Origin: Ruminococcus sp.
GTDB lineage: Bacteria; Bacillota; Clostridia; Oscillospirales; Acutalibacteraceae
Reading direction: 5' to 3'
DNA: 42,079 nucleotides
NCBI GenBank assembly: GCA_017473775.1
Contig: JAFUJH010000002.1
Span: 1 to 42,079 of the forward strand
Part shown: positions 31,845 to 41,130 of the stretch, in pieces
Position numbering within the stretch: position 1 is the first letter of the stretch
How the letters are laid out: each line of letters starts with the position of its first letter
The notes under the pieces: generated by a model
What the model was told of the DNA's origin: nothing
Seen by the model: only the letters and a program-made list of their open reading frames with translations
The model's database searches: none
Program-made: the position numbers and the translations under genes

Positions 31845-31984
31845 CTAATAATTCTAACTTTAGCTAAAAAGCAAGGCAAAGATTCTCCTGTCTAATAATT
31901 CTAACTTTAGCAAAAAGCAAGGTGAAAATTCTCCTGTCTAATAATTCTAACTTTAGCTAAAAAGCAAGGTATAGACTCTCCTCT
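31845..31984. repeat. Three tandem copies of a 46-47-base repeat
   Basis: Units start with CTAATAATTCTAACTTTAGC at 31845, 31892 and 31938, continue AAAAAGCAAGG and end near TTCTCCTGT. Only a few positions differ between copies. No open frame runs through them. They lie between the type I toxin locus and tspO. Confidence 0.85.
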
Positions 31985-32171
31985 TTGTTAGTCTACTGAG
32001 ATTTCTCTCTAATAACATTATACTCAACATTAGAAATATGTCAAGAAAACCACACACATAACACTAATAAATTTAATATCAGTCATAACAGATATAAAAC
32101 AGTAAAAAACAATTTATTTATCAGGAATGAACGACGCCGATACGATATATAATTTACAAGGAGGTGGTTTT

Positions 32172-32642
32172 CTGAAAATTCATTGGAAGAAACTTTTACT
32201 TTTTATAGCAATTCCCTTGATTGTGGGAGGATTATCCGCACTTGTTACCTCGGGCAGTATGGAGAGCTTTGAGGCTATAGCAAAGCCTCCCCTGTCACCG
32301 CCGGGGTGGCTGTTCCCTGTTGTATGGACTATCCTGTTTATCCTGATGGGAATAGCTTCTTACATTGTGTGGGAGCAAAGCACAGGCACTCAGAGACGAA
32401 ACGCACTTGCTCTTTACTTTGTACAATTGTTCTTCAACTTCTTCTGGTCCATAATTTTCTTTAATATGGAGGCATATCTGTTCGCCTTTGTGTGGCTTGT
32501 AATTTTGTGGCTGTTAATTGCTGTTACTGCCTATCTGTTTTACAAAATCGAAAAAACAGCAGGCTACCTTATGCTCCCCTATCTTTTATGGGTTACCTTT
32601 GCAGGCTACCTTAATCTCTCCATATATCTTCTGAACAGATAA
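32172..32642 (+). CDS. tspO: TspO/MBR-family membrane protein, possible CTG start
   Basis: About 156 residues with five predicted membrane helices. IPLIVGGLSALVTSG, KPPLSPPGWLFPVVWTILFILMG, FFNFFWSIIFF and the Trp-rich fourth helix are TspO hallmarks. TspO binds porphyrins and related ligands in the membrane. Start choice: AAGGAGGTGG (32158-32167) sits 7 bases before an in-frame CTG at 32172, and the family normally begins at this point. The ATG at 32127 would add 15 residues but has no good ribosome binding site, and a TATAAT-like box lies inside that stretch. Confidence 0.9.
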   Translation: MKIHWKKLLLFIAIPLIVGGLSALVTSGSMESFEAIAKPPLSPPGWLFPVVWTILFILMGIASYIVWEQSTGTQRRNALALYFVQLFFNFFWSIIFFNMEAYLFAFVWLVILWLLIAVTAYLFYKIEKTAGYLMLPYLLWVTFAGYLNLSIYLLNR

Positions 32643-32646
32643 ACAA

Positions 32647-32684
32647 AAACGCTATGCAGGATTTTTCACCCTTGCATAGCGTTT
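32647..32684. terminator. Bidirectional terminator between tspO and guaB
   Basis: AAACGCTATGCA (32647-32658) with TGCATAGCGTTT (32673-32684), extended inward by two pairs; T-rich sequence on the plus side (AATTTTT) and on the minus side (GTTTTTG). Confidence 0.9.
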
Positions 32685-32715
32685 AATTTTTATTAAAAAC
32701 TGAACTCAAAAGTTA

Positions 32716-34221
32716 TCAGTTTGTCTGGCCTGCGGACTTGAGCATAACATCGTGGTAGCCGCCCTCTACGATAGATGTGGAGGAAACTACTGTGAGCTTT
32801 GCATTTCTCTGAAGGTCGGGAATGTTTGTAACACCGCAGTTGCACATGGTGGACTTAACCTTGTAGAGGCTCTTTGCTACATTGTCCTTCAGGGGACCTG
32901 CATAGGTAACATAAGAGTCAACGCCCTCCTCAAAAGAAAGCTTGGTCTTGCCGCCAAGGTCGTATCTCTGCCAGTTACGGGCACGGTTGGAGCCCTCACC
33001 CCAGTACTCCTTAACATAAGTACCGTTGATGATAAGTTTGTTTGTGGGAGACTCGTCAAAACGAGCGAAGTATCTGCCCAGCATCATAAAGTCTGCACCC
33101 ATAGCAAGTGCCAGAGTCATATGATAATCGTGAACAATACCGCCGTCGGAGCAGATGGGAATATACACACCTGTCTTTTCAAAGTACTCGTCTCTTGCTG
33201 CTGCAACCTCAATCAGAGCTGTAGCCTGACCTCTGCCGATACCCTTTGTTTCACGGGTGATACAGATGGAGCCGCCGCCGATACCAACCTTGATAAAGTC
33301 AGCGCCTGCCTCAGCCAAGAACATAAAGCCGTCGCGGTCTACTACATTACCTGCGCCAACCTTAACTGAGTCGCCATACTTATCGCGGATGAACTTGAGG
33401 GTCTTAGCCTGCCAGCAGGTGTAGCCCTCTGAGGAGTCGATACAGAGTACATCTGCACCTGCCTCAACCAGAGCAGGAACTCTCTTTTCGTAGTCAAGAG
33501 TGTTGATACCTGCACCAACAACAAATCTCTTCTGGCTGTCCAGTACCTCATTGGGGTTTTCTTTATGAGAGGAGTAGTCCTTGCGGAATACAAAGTAAAG
33601 GAGCTGACCATTGTCATTTACAATGGGAAGTGAGTTGAGCTTGTGCTCCCAGATGATGTCGTTAGCCTCCTTGAGAGTTGTGTTCTCAGGAGCTGTGATA
33701 AGACTTGCAAGAGGAGTCATAAAATCTGCAACCTTTGCATCAGCAGACATACGGCTTACTCTGTAATCTCTGCCTGTAACAATACCTACAAGCTTGCCGT
33801 TCTGTGTGCCGTCCTCGGTAACAGCCATTGTGCTGTGACCTGTCTGCTCGTAAAGGGACAGAACATCAGCAAGAGTGGCGTCGGGAGTAAGGTTAGAATC
33901 GCTTACAACAAAACCTGCCTTGTAGCTCTTAACTCTTGCTACCATTGCTGCCTCGTCCTCGATTGTCTGTGAGCCGTAGATAAAGGACACACCGCCCTCT
34001 TTTGCAAGTGCGATTGCCATTGTATCGTTGGAAACGGACTGCATAATTGCAGAAACCATAGGAATGTTAAGCTTGATTGCAGGCTCCTCCTCACCCTTTC
34101 TGAACTTAGTGAGGGGTGTGCTCAGGTTAACATTAGCAGGAATACACTCCTCGGAAGTATAACCGGGGATAAGCAGGTATTCGCTGAATGTGCGTGAAGG
34201 CTCGGTGTAATAGAATGCCAT
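32716..34221 (-). CDS. guaB: IMP dehydrogenase
   Basis: 501 residues. Converts IMP to XMP with NAD, the first committed step to GMP. (beta/alpha)8 barrel split by two CBS domains (about 100-215: [27 protein letters not shown]). Catalytic Cys in [16 protein letters not shown], substrate site [11 protein letters not shown], and flap [16 protein letters not shown] with the Arg-Tyr pair. IMPDH-specific VGAGINT and DSSEGY are present. The flap reads YWGEGS where bacterial enzymes often have YxGMGS. GGAGG precedes the start. Separately transcribed from the pur operon upstream by its own promoter. Confidence 0.96.
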   Translation of the reverse strand: MAFYYTEPSRTFSEYLLIPGYTSEECIPANVNLSTPLTKFRKGEEEPAIKLNIPMVSAIMQSVSNDTMAIALAKEGGVSFIYGSQTIEDEAAMVARVKSYKAGFVVSDSNLTPDATLADVLSLYEQTGHSTMAVTEDGTQNGKLVGIVTGRDYRVSRMSADAKVADFMTPLASLITAPENTTLKEANDIIWEHKLNSLPIVNDNGQLLYFVFRKDYSSHKENPNEVLDSQKRFVVGAGINTLDYEKRVPALVEAGADVLCIDSSEGYTCWQAKTLKFIRDKYGDSVKVGAGNVVDRDGFMFLAEAGADFIKVGIGGGSICITRETKGIGRGQATALIEVAAARDEYFEKTGVYIPICSDGGIVHDYHMTLALAMGADFMMLGRYFARFDESPTNKLIINGTYVKEYWGEGSNRARNWQRYDLGGKTKLSFEEGVDSYVTYAGPLKDNVAKSLYKVKSTMCNCGVTNIPDLQRNAKLTVVSSTSIVEGGYHDVMLKSAGQTN

Positions 34222-34276
34222 AATTTTTGTCCTCCTCTTTCAAAAAACTATCTGTGACTGAATGAATATTTTTACT

Positions 34277-34305
34277 ATGTTACTGCAAAAGGCTTCAAAA
34301 GTCAA
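34277..34305 (-). promoter_or_regulatory. Promoter of guaB
   Basis: Minus strand TTGACT (34305-34300), 17 bases, TAACAT (34282-34277). It lies inside the inverted repeat that follows purL. Confidence 0.6.
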
Positions 34306-34338
34306 GTGTTTTTTATTCCAATTTATGAAGCCTTTTGC
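34285..34338 (-). terminator. Inverted repeat after purL
   Basis: Perfect 13-bp arms GCAAAAGGCTTCA (34285-34297) and TGAAGCCTTTTGC (34326-34338) with a 28-base loop. No T-run follows, so termination is uncertain; the loop carries the guaB -35 box. Confidence 0.5.
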
Positions 34339-34353
34339 CTGTTTTATTGTATA

Positions 34354-37300
34354 TTATTTGAAGTAGTCAACTGCCGCACGGAAGATGCCCATATCAGAGT
34401 TACCGGGTACATTCTTGTACAGGCCGTTGCCTACACGCTCACAGTGACCCATCTTACCGAATACTCTGCCGTCAGGGGATGTGATACCCTCGATAGCGAA
34501 TGCTGAGTTGTTGGGGTTGAACTGTACATCTGCAGTGGCGTTGCCCTCTAAATCTACATACTGAGTAGCAACCTGACCGTTTGCGATGAGCTTCTGTATA
34601 AGCTCCTCGCTTGCAAGGAATCGGCCCTCACCATGAGAGATAGGTGTAAGGTAAGTCTCGCCAACAGGAGAATACTTGAGCCAGGGTGAAAGGTTGGATG
34701 CAACGCGGACATTAACGAGCTTTGACTGGTGGCGACCGATAGTGTTGTAGGTCAGTGTGGGGCAATTCTCGTCAGTGTCGATAATCTCGCCGTAGGGTAC
34801 AAGACCAAGTTTGATAAGTGCCTGGAAGCCGTTACAGATACCGCACATCAGACCGTCACGGTTCTTGAGAAGCTCGTGTACCTGCTCGGTAACTGCCTTG
34901 TTACGGAAGAAAGCGGTAATAAACTTACCTGAGCCGTCGGGCTCGTCACCGCCTGAGAAGCCGCCGGGGATGAATACCATCTGAGCAGACTTCAGAGCGT
35001 TTGCAAAGTACTCAACACTCTCTGTAACCTGTGCAGGAGTCAGATTCTTGATAACGATAATCTCTGCATCTGCACCTGCGTCACGCATAACCTTTGCGGA
35101 GTCGTACTCGCAGTTAGTACCGGGGAATACAGGGATGAGCACCTTAGGACGAGCTACCTTGATTGCAGGAGCAATGTTTGCCTTGCCGTCAAAGCTCAGT
35201 GTGGGAATCTCTCTGTCTCCCTGGTCGATGTTACAGCTGAATACATCCTCCAGCTTGTTCTCGTAAAGGTCATTGAGAGATGTAACAGATACGGATTCAT
35301 TACCGAATACGATATCCGTAGCCTCGGTAGTTGTACCAAGCACCTTGCCGATTTCGACATTCTCTGCAAGCTCAAGGATAAATGAGCCGTAGGAGCAATC
35401 GAAGATTTCCTCACTTGTAATGCCCTGTGCAAACTTAAAGCCGATGCCGTTACCGATAGCCATTTTATAAACTGCCTCAGCAATACCGCCAAAGCCGGGT
35501 GTGTATGCAGAGAGCACCTTACCCTCACGGATAAGCTTCTCAACCTGTGCAAACACTGCCTTCTGGCTGTCTTTGTCGGGCAGACCGTATTTATTAAACT
35601 CAGGTGTCAGCAGTACAACTGTGTGACCTGCACCCTTGAACTCAGGGGAGGTAACTGTATTCACATTGCCTGTTGTAACAGCAAAGGAAACCAGTGTGGG
35701 AGGAACATCAATATCCTCAAAGCTACCGCTCATGGAGTCCTTACCGCCGATGGATGCAATCTCAAAGTCAAGCTGTGCATCAAAAGCACCGAGAAGTGCA
35801 GACAGAGGCTTGCCCCAACGCTGAGCATCAGTACGGGGGCTCTCAAAGTACTCCTGGAATGTCAGGTATGCACCATCCATAGAACCGCCTGTTGCCACAA
35901 GCTTTGCAAGTGACTCAACTACTGCAAGGTATGCACCGTGATAGGGGCTCTGCTCGCTGACATAGGGGTTGAAGCCCCAAGACATAAAGGACACTGTGTC
36001 TGTGTGCTTTTTCTCAACGGAAATCTTGTTAACCATTGCCTGAATGGGAGTTCTCTGGTATTTACCGCCGAAGGGCATCAGCACTGTGCCTGCACCGATG
36101 GTGGAGTCAAATCGCTCAGAAAGTCCGCGCTTGGAGCAGACATTCAAATCTGCAACTAACGCTTTCATATTCTCAGCGAAGCTCTCGCCTGCCTGCCTCT
36201 TGTAAAGAACAGGAGCGGCAGGTGCTATATCAATGTGCTTTTCAGCACCGTTGGAGTTAAGGAATTCTCTGGAAAGGTTTACGATAGCCTTTCCGTTATA
36301 TGTCATAACAAGTCGCTTCTCTTCTGTAACCTCTGCAACTAAAGTTGCCTCAAGGTTTTCAGCGGCGGCAAGTTCCTTGAATCTTTCTACATCGGCAGGC
36401 TCAACAACAACAGCCATTCTCTCCTGAGATTCGCTGATTGCAAGCTCTGTGCCGTCAAGTCCCTCGTACTTCTTGGGAACAGCGTTCAGGTTAATCTGCA
36501 GACCGTCTGCAAGCTCGCCGATAGCAACGGATACACCGCCTGCACCAAAGTCGTTACAACGCTTGATAAGGAGGGATGCCTCTTTGTTTCTGAATAATCT
36601 CTGGAGCTTTCTCTCCTCGGGAGCATTACCCTTTTGTACCTCAGCAGAGCAGGTCTCGATAGAAGAAAGTGTATGTGACTTAGAAGAGCCTGTTGCACCG
36701 CCGCAGCCGTCACGGCCTGTCTTGCCGCCAAGGAGGATAACTACATCACCTGGGCTTGGTACTTCACGGCGGACATTCTCCTGGGGAGCGGCGGCGATAA
36801 CTGCACCGATTTCCATACGCTTTGCCATATAACCGGGGTGATAAAGTTCGTCAACAATGCCTGTAGCAAGACCAATCTGGTTACCGTAAGAGCTGTAGCC
36901 TGCGGCGGCAGTGGTAACAATCTTTCTCTGAGAAAGTTTACCCTCGATTGTGTCAGATACAGGAACAGTGGGGTCAGCGGCACCTGTTACACGCATTGCG
37001 GAATATACATAAGAACGGCCTGACAGGGGATCACGGATAGCACCGCCGATGCAGGTAGCCGCACCGCCGAAAGGCTCAATCTCTGTGGGGTGGTTGTGGG
37101 TTTCGTTCTTAAAGAGCAGGAGCCAGTCTTCCTCTGCTCCGTCAACTTCAACCTTGATTTTTACTGTACAAGCGTTGATTTCCTCAGACTCGTCAAGGTT
37201 AGGAAGTTTGCCCTCTGCACGCAAAAATTTTGCGGCAAGAGTAGCAATATCCATAAGTGTTCTGGGCTTCTCAGTTCTGCCCAACGCCTTACGAACACTA

Positions 37301-38049
37301 AGATATCTGTTATATGCACCCTCTAAGAGCTCGTCGCAGAAGGTAACATTGTCGATATTTGTCAGGAATGTGGTGTGACGGCAGTGGTCAGACCAGTATG
37401 TATCAATCATTCTGATTTCAGTGATAGTGGGGTCTCTGTCCTCAGAGATAAAGTAGTTCTGGCAGAACTCGATATCATCTGCGTCCATTGCAAGGCCGTA
37501 CTTCTCTACAAAATCTGCAAGACCTGCTTTATCGAGTTTGCAGAAACCTGTCAGAGTCTCAACACCCTCGGGGATGTCGCACTCAAATGCAAGTGAATCA
37601 TAAGTCTCAAGCTGTGCTTCACGGCTCTCAACAGGGTTGATGATGAAGTCTTTGATAACTGCGAGCTCCTCCTCGGTAACATTGCCGTACAGGAGAAACA
37701 CCTTTGCAGTACGAACTGTAGGACGCTCACACTGAGAGATAAGCTGGATACACTGTGCGGCAGAGTCTGCTCTCTGGTCAAACTGACCGGGGAGATACTC
37801 GGTTGCAAAAACAATGCAATCAGATGTATCGGGGAGCTCATCGCTGATATTATCAAGCTGAGGCTCGGAGAATACTGTAGTCTTTGCGTAATCAAAGAGG
37901 TCTTTTTCAATATTCTCTACATCGTATCTGTTGATAACACGAAGGTCTGTGAGACTCTTTATCATCAGCAGATTGTTTATTTCATTCTTAAGGGACTGTG
38001 CCTCGGCTGTGAGTCCCTCTTTTTTCTCTACATATAATCTGTATACCAT
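34354..38049 (-). CDS. purL: Phosphoribosylformylglycinamidine synthase, single-chain
   Basis: 1231 residues. Makes FGAM from FGAR, glutamine and ATP (fourth step of purine synthesis). One chain holds an N-terminal PurS-like part, two PurM-like ATPase halves (DTYWSDHCRHTTF, KNETHNHPTEIEPFGGAATCIGGAIRDPLSGR, GAGGVSVAIGELADG) and a C-terminal glutaminase (VLIPVFPGTNCEYD, with nucleophile Cys in CGICNGFQALIKLG, and the catalytic His in SHGEGRF). This is the large PurL form, slightly shorter than the E. coli protein, found also in many clostridia. One base separates it from purD. Last gene of the pur operon in the window. Confidence 0.97.
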   Translation of the reverse strand: MVYRLYVEKKEGLTAEAQSLKNEINNLLMIKSLTDLRVINRYDVENIEKDLFDYAKTTVFSEPQLDNISDELPDTSDCIVFATEYLPGQFDQRADSAAQCIQLISQCERPTVRTAKVFLLYGNVTEEELAVIKDFIINPVESREAQLETYDSLAFECDIPEGVETLTGFCKLDKAGLADFVEKYGLAMDADDIEFCQNYFISEDRDPTITEIRMIDTYWSDHCRHTTFLTNIDNVTFCDELLEGAYNRYLSVRKALGRTEKPRTLMDIATLAAKFLRAEGKLPNLDESEEINACTVKIKVEVDGAEEDWLLLFKNETHNHPTEIEPFGGAATCIGGAIRDPLSGRSYVYSAMRVTGAADPTVPVSDTIEGKLSQRKIVTTAAAGYSSYGNQIGLATGIVDELYHPGYMAKRMEIGAVIAAAPQENVRREVPSPGDVVILLGGKTGRDGCGGATGSSKSHTLSSIETCSAEVQKGNAPEERKLQRLFRNKEASLLIKRCNDFGAGGVSVAIGELADGLQINLNAVPKKYEGLDGTELAISESQERMAVVVEPADVERFKELAAAENLEATLVAEVTEEKRLVMTYNGKAIVNLSREFLNSNGAEKHIDIAPAAPVLYKRQAGESFAENMKALVADLNVCSKRGLSERFDSTIGAGTVLMPFGGKYQRTPIQAMVNKISVEKKHTDTVSFMSWGFNPYVSEQSPYHGAYLAVVESLAKLVATGGSMDGAYLTFQEYFESPRTDAQRWGKPLSALLGAFDAQLDFEIASIGGKDSMSGSFEDIDVPPTLVSFAVTTGNVNTVTSPEFKGAGHTVVLLTPEFNKYGLPDKDSQKAVFAQVEKLIREGKVLSAYTPGFGGIAEAVYKMAIGNGIGFKFAQGITSEEIFDCSYGSFILELAENVEIGKVLGTTTEATDIVFGNESVSVTSLNDLYENKLEDVFSCNIDQGDREIPTLSFDGKANIAPAIKVARPKVLIPVFPGTNCEYDSAKVMRDAGADAEIIVIKNLTPAQVTESVEYFANALKSAQMVFIPGGFSGGDEPDGSGKFITAFFRNKAVTEQVHELLKNRDGLMCGICNGFQALIKLGLVPYGEIIDTDENCPTLTYNTIGRHQSKLVNVRVASNLSPWLKYSPVGETYLTPISHGEGRFLASEELIQKLIANGQVATQYVDLEGNATADVQFNPNNSAFAIEGITSPDGRVFGKMGHCERVGNGLYKNVPGNSDMGIFRAAVDYFK

Positions 38050-38050
38050 T

Positions 38051-39322
38051 TTAGTTTTCCTCCAGAACCTTCAGTGCTTTTTTACCGATATCCTTACGGC
38101 AATAGGAGTTTGCAAAGTGTACTTTCTCTACCTCACGGTAAGCCTTCTCTACTGCAAGTGAGAGGTTTTCTGCGGTGCATACAACACCCAGAACTCTGCC
38201 GCCTGCTGTGAGAAGTCGTCCGTCCTCAGCCTTTGCACCTGCAACGAAAATCTCTGCCTCTAAGTCCATATCGTAGGTAATCTCAAAGCCTGTGTCGTAT
38301 TTCTTGGGGTAGCCCTCTGATGCCATTACAACACAGCAAGCGGATTCGTCCTTGAACTCTACATTAATATCAGCAAGTGTGCCGTTTTCTACAGCCTGCA
38401 TAATCTCAAACAGGTCAGTTTTAAGGAGGGGCAGTACAACCTGAGTTTCAGGGTCGCCAAAACGGCAGTTGTACTCGATAACCTTGGGGCCTGCTTCTGT
38501 GAGCATAAGTCCGAAGTAGAGACAGCCTTTGAAGGTCCTGCCCATTTTATTCATAGCTTCCATAGTAGGAAGGAAAATCTCCTTCATACACTGCTGTGCA
38601 ATTTCCTCAGTATAGTAGGGGTTGGGAGCAATTGTGCCCATACCGCCTGTGTTAAGACCTGTATCGTTGTCACCGATACGCTTGTGGTCCATTGATGAAA
38701 CCATGGGAACAACCACGTTGCCGTCTGTAAAGGACAGAACGGAAACCTCAGGGCCTGTGAGGAATTCCTCGATAACAATGTTACTGCCTGAGTCACCGAA
38801 AACCTTGTCCTCCATCATCTCTTTGACAGCCTGTTTTGCTTCATCACGGGTCATTGCAATTACAACACCCTTGCCAAGTGCCAAGCCGTCAGCCTTGATA
38901 ACAACGGGAATTGCACAGGTCTCAAGATACTCAAGTGCCTTGTCCATATTGTCGAAGGTCTCATACTGAGCAGTAGGAATACCTGCATCCTTCATCATAT
39001 TCTTGGAGAAGATTTTACTTCCCTCAATGATTGCGGCTTTGCTCTCAGGGCCGAAGCAGGGAATTCCAGCCTCGTGCAGTGCATCAACAGCACCCAGCAC
39101 CAGCGGGTCATCGGGAGCAACCACAGCAAATTCAATGTTGTTTTCCTTCGCAAAATTCACGATGCCGTCGATATCCTTTGCACCGATATTAACGCAGGTT
39201 GCGTCCTGTGCAATGGCACCGTTGCCGGGAAGTGCGAAAATCTCTGTTACCTTGGGACTACTCTTAAGTTTTTTAATGATGGCGTGCTCTCTGCCGCCGC
39301 CGCCGACTACCATTATCCTCAC
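38051..39322 (-). CDS. purD: Phosphoribosylamine-glycine ligase (GAR synthetase)
   Basis: 423 residues with an ATP-grasp fold. Joins phosphoribosylamine and glycine with ATP. MVVGGGGREHAI at the N-terminus, PDDPLVLGAVDAL, GSKIFSKNMMKDAGIPTA, KADGLALGKGV, and ECRFGDPETQ-like YNCRFGDPETQVVLPLL are diagnostic. I start at GTG 39322 because AGGTG lies 6 bases ahead and it gives the normal MRIMVVGGGG opening; a GTG at 39331 would add three residues. Followed at once by purL. A long repeat region separates it from the AICAR transformylase gene upstream. Confidence 0.96.
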   Translation of the reverse strand: MRIMVVGGGGREHAIIKKLKSSPKVTEIFALPGNGAIAQDATCVNIGAKDIDGIVNFAKENNIEFAVVAPDDPLVLGAVDALHEAGIPCFGPESKAAIIEGSKIFSKNMMKDAGIPTAQYETFDNMDKALEYLETCAIPVVIKADGLALGKGVVIAMTRDEAKQAVKEMMEDKVFGDSGSNIVIEEFLTGPEVSVLSFTDGNVVVPMVSSMDHKRIGDNDTGLNTGGMGTIAPNPYYTEEIAQQCMKEIFLPTMEAMNKMGRTFKGCLYFGLMLTEAGPKVIEYNCRFGDPETQVVLPLLKTDLFEIMQAVENGTLADINVEFKDESACCVVMASEGYPKKYDTGFEITYDMDLEAEIFVAGAKAEDGRLLTAGGRVLGVVCTAENLSLAVEKAYREVEKVHFANSYCRKDIGKKALKVLEEN

Positions 39323-39395
39323 GGGGTTCACCTCATATTTAATCTGTTTGTTTGGCAGATGATCTGCCCCATCCCCTCTGATAGAGAGGGCTTGC

Positions 39396-39614
39396 GGACG
39401 AGCATTGCTCGTCCCTACGCGTAGTCTTGGCTCCCTCCGCGAGGGAAGACTCCCTCATATAATGAGGGAGATGTCACGAAGTGACAGAGGGAGACAAGCT
39501 CAGTTAAGAGCTGGATTTGCCGAAGGCAAAGACTGAGGGAGTCAAATCAAAGGTTTCCTTTACTCCCTTCGTCTGTGCTTCGCACAGCCACCTCTCTCAA
39601 AGAGGGAGGCACTC
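39396..39614. repeat. Dispersed repeat cluster inside the pur operon
   Basis: Hairpins GGACGAGC/GCTCGTCC (39396-39414), CTCCCTC/GAGGGAG, TGTCACGAAGTGACA, then CAGTTAAGAGCTGGATTT (39501-39518), GCCGAAGGC and CTGTGCTTCGCACAG. The last 120 bases match the element ending at 23785. Non-coding. Confidence 0.75.
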
Positions 39615-39931
39615 AGCCTCGGCACTTCTATGTCATGCAATCTTTCAACTCCGCTTCTCCTCGGATTTTTGTCGTACTCCCCTGATTTGCCTATGCACAT
39701 TTTTGAATAATCAAATCTGCATTGACAGGCAAATCCGCTGTCGCACTCAAAAACCGAGGGCTCCGTTGAGATTGCACTTCTTTGTCATGCCTCGTATGCT
39801 CTCCGCATCTCTTAAAAAAGTCGTCGTCCTCCCCAAATTTCCCTGCAAGCAAATGCACAGCATTTACTTGCTATTCGGCAAATTCGGTGTCGTCCTCGAT
39901 TTTTTAAGGCTACGAGCCTCGGCACTTCTAT
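39615..39931. repeat. Non-coding stretch with roughly 150-base imperfect repeats
   Basis: AGCCTCGGCACTTCTAT occurs at 39615-39631 and 39915-39931, exactly 300 bases apart, and GCACTTCT-x-TGTCATGC at 39622-39638 and 39774-39790. The second copy ends on the stop codon of the AICAR transformylase gene. No gene seen. Confidence 0.55.
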
Positions 39932-41115
39932 TAATGGTGGAATAATCTCATTCCTGTGAATGCCATTGCGATGCCGTACTTATCGCAGGTGTCAATGACA
40001 ATCTGGTCACGGATTGAGCCGCCGGGCTCTGCAATGTAGGATACACCTGAACGCTTTGCACGGTCGATGTTATCACCGAAGGGGAAGAATGCATCAGAAC
40101 CGAGGGCTACACCTGTGATAGAGTCAAGGTATGCTCTCTTCTCTGCCTTTGTCAGCTCCTCGGGTTTTACTGTGAAGAACTGCTGCCAGTTGCCCTCTGC
40201 CAGTACATCGTCGCTGTCGTCAGAGATGTAAACATCAATTGCGTTGTCACGCTCAGGTCTGCCAAGCTCAGGCTTGAAGGGGAGATTCAGCACCTTCTCG
40301 TGCTGTCTCAGATGCCAGATATCTGCCTTATTACCTGCAAGGCGTGTGCAATGGATTCTGGACTGCTGACCTGCACCAACACCGATTGCCTGACCGTCCT
40401 TGGCGTAGCATACGGAGTTGGACTGTGTATATTTAAGAGTGATAAGTGCGATGATAAGATCGCGTCTTGCACTCTCGGGGATTTCTTTATTCTGTGTTAC
40501 AACATTCTCAAGGAGAGCGTTGTTGATTTCAAAGTTGTTTCTGCCCTGCTCAAAGGTAATGCCGTAAACCATTTTGGTTTCAACTTCCTGAGGTACATAT
40601 TCAGGGTCAATCTTAACGATATTGTAGTTGCCCTTACGCTTTGACTTGAGCACCTCAAGTGCCTCATCTGTGTAGCCGGGAGCAATAACACCATCGGATA
40701 CCTCACGCTTGATAAGCTCTGCTGTCTTCAGGTCGCAGACATCGGACAGTGCAATCCAATCACCAAAGGAGGACATTCTGTCTGTACCTCTTGCTCTTGC
40801 ATATGCACAAGCCAGAGGAGACTCGTCAAGACCCTCGATATCATCTACGAAGCAAGCCTTTTTAAGCTCAGGTGACAGAGGCAGACCTACTGCGGCAGAT
40901 GTGGGGCTTACATGCTTGAAGGAGGTAGCAGCTACCATACCTGTAGCTTCTTTAATCTCCTTAACCAGCTGCCAGCTGTTGAATGCATCAAGGAAGTTGA
41001 TGTAGCCGGGTCTGCCTGAGAGAATCTCGATAGGCAGCTCTGTGCCGTCATTCATATAAATTTTTGAGGGCTTCTGGTTAGGGTTACAGCCGTATTTAAG
41101 TTCAAACTCTTTCAT
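39931..41115 (-). CDS. Stand-alone AICAR transformylase
   Basis: 394 residues, equal to the C-terminal half of PurH only. Transfers a formyl group from 10-formyl-THF to AICAR to give FAICAR. LKYGCNPNQKPSKIY at the start, SFKHVSPTSAAVGLPL (catalytic Lys-His), SNSVCYAKDGQAIGVGAGQQSRIHCTRLAG, DAFFPFGDNIDRA and YIAEPGGSIRDQ are all AICARFT signatures. No cyclohydrolase (MGS-like) domain is attached; that step falls to the separate PurO-type gene 15 bases upstream. This domain layout is a stable family of its own, not a truncation. Confidence 0.94.
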   Translation of the reverse strand: MKEFELKYGCNPNQKPSKIYMNDGTELPIEILSGRPGYINFLDAFNSWQLVKEIKEATGMVAATSFKHVSPTSAAVGLPLSPELKKACFVDDIEGLDESPLACAYARARGTDRMSSFGDWIALSDVCDLKTAELIKREVSDGVIAPGYTDEALEVLKSKRKGNYNIVKIDPEYVPQEVETKMVYGITFEQGRNNFEINNALLENVVTQNKEIPESARRDLIIALITLKYTQSNSVCYAKDGQAIGVGAGQQSRIHCTRLAGNKADIWHLRQHEKVLNLPFKPELGRPERDNAIDVYISDDSDDVLAEGNWQQFFTVKPEELTKAEKRAYLDSITGVALGSDAFFPFGDNIDRAKRSGVSYIAEPGGSIRDQIVIDTCDKYGIAMAFTGMRLFHH

Positions 41116-41130
41116 TATTACTTCTCCTTA

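Noticed and set aside
31845-31984. Tandem repeats as a CRISPR array
   Set aside because: Units are directly adjacent, 46-47 bases long with no variable spacers, and no cas gene is near.
39517-39945. 142-codon plus-strand frame in the purD upstream gap
   Set aside because: It translates the dispersed repeats and hairpins; no start site and no protein-like composition.
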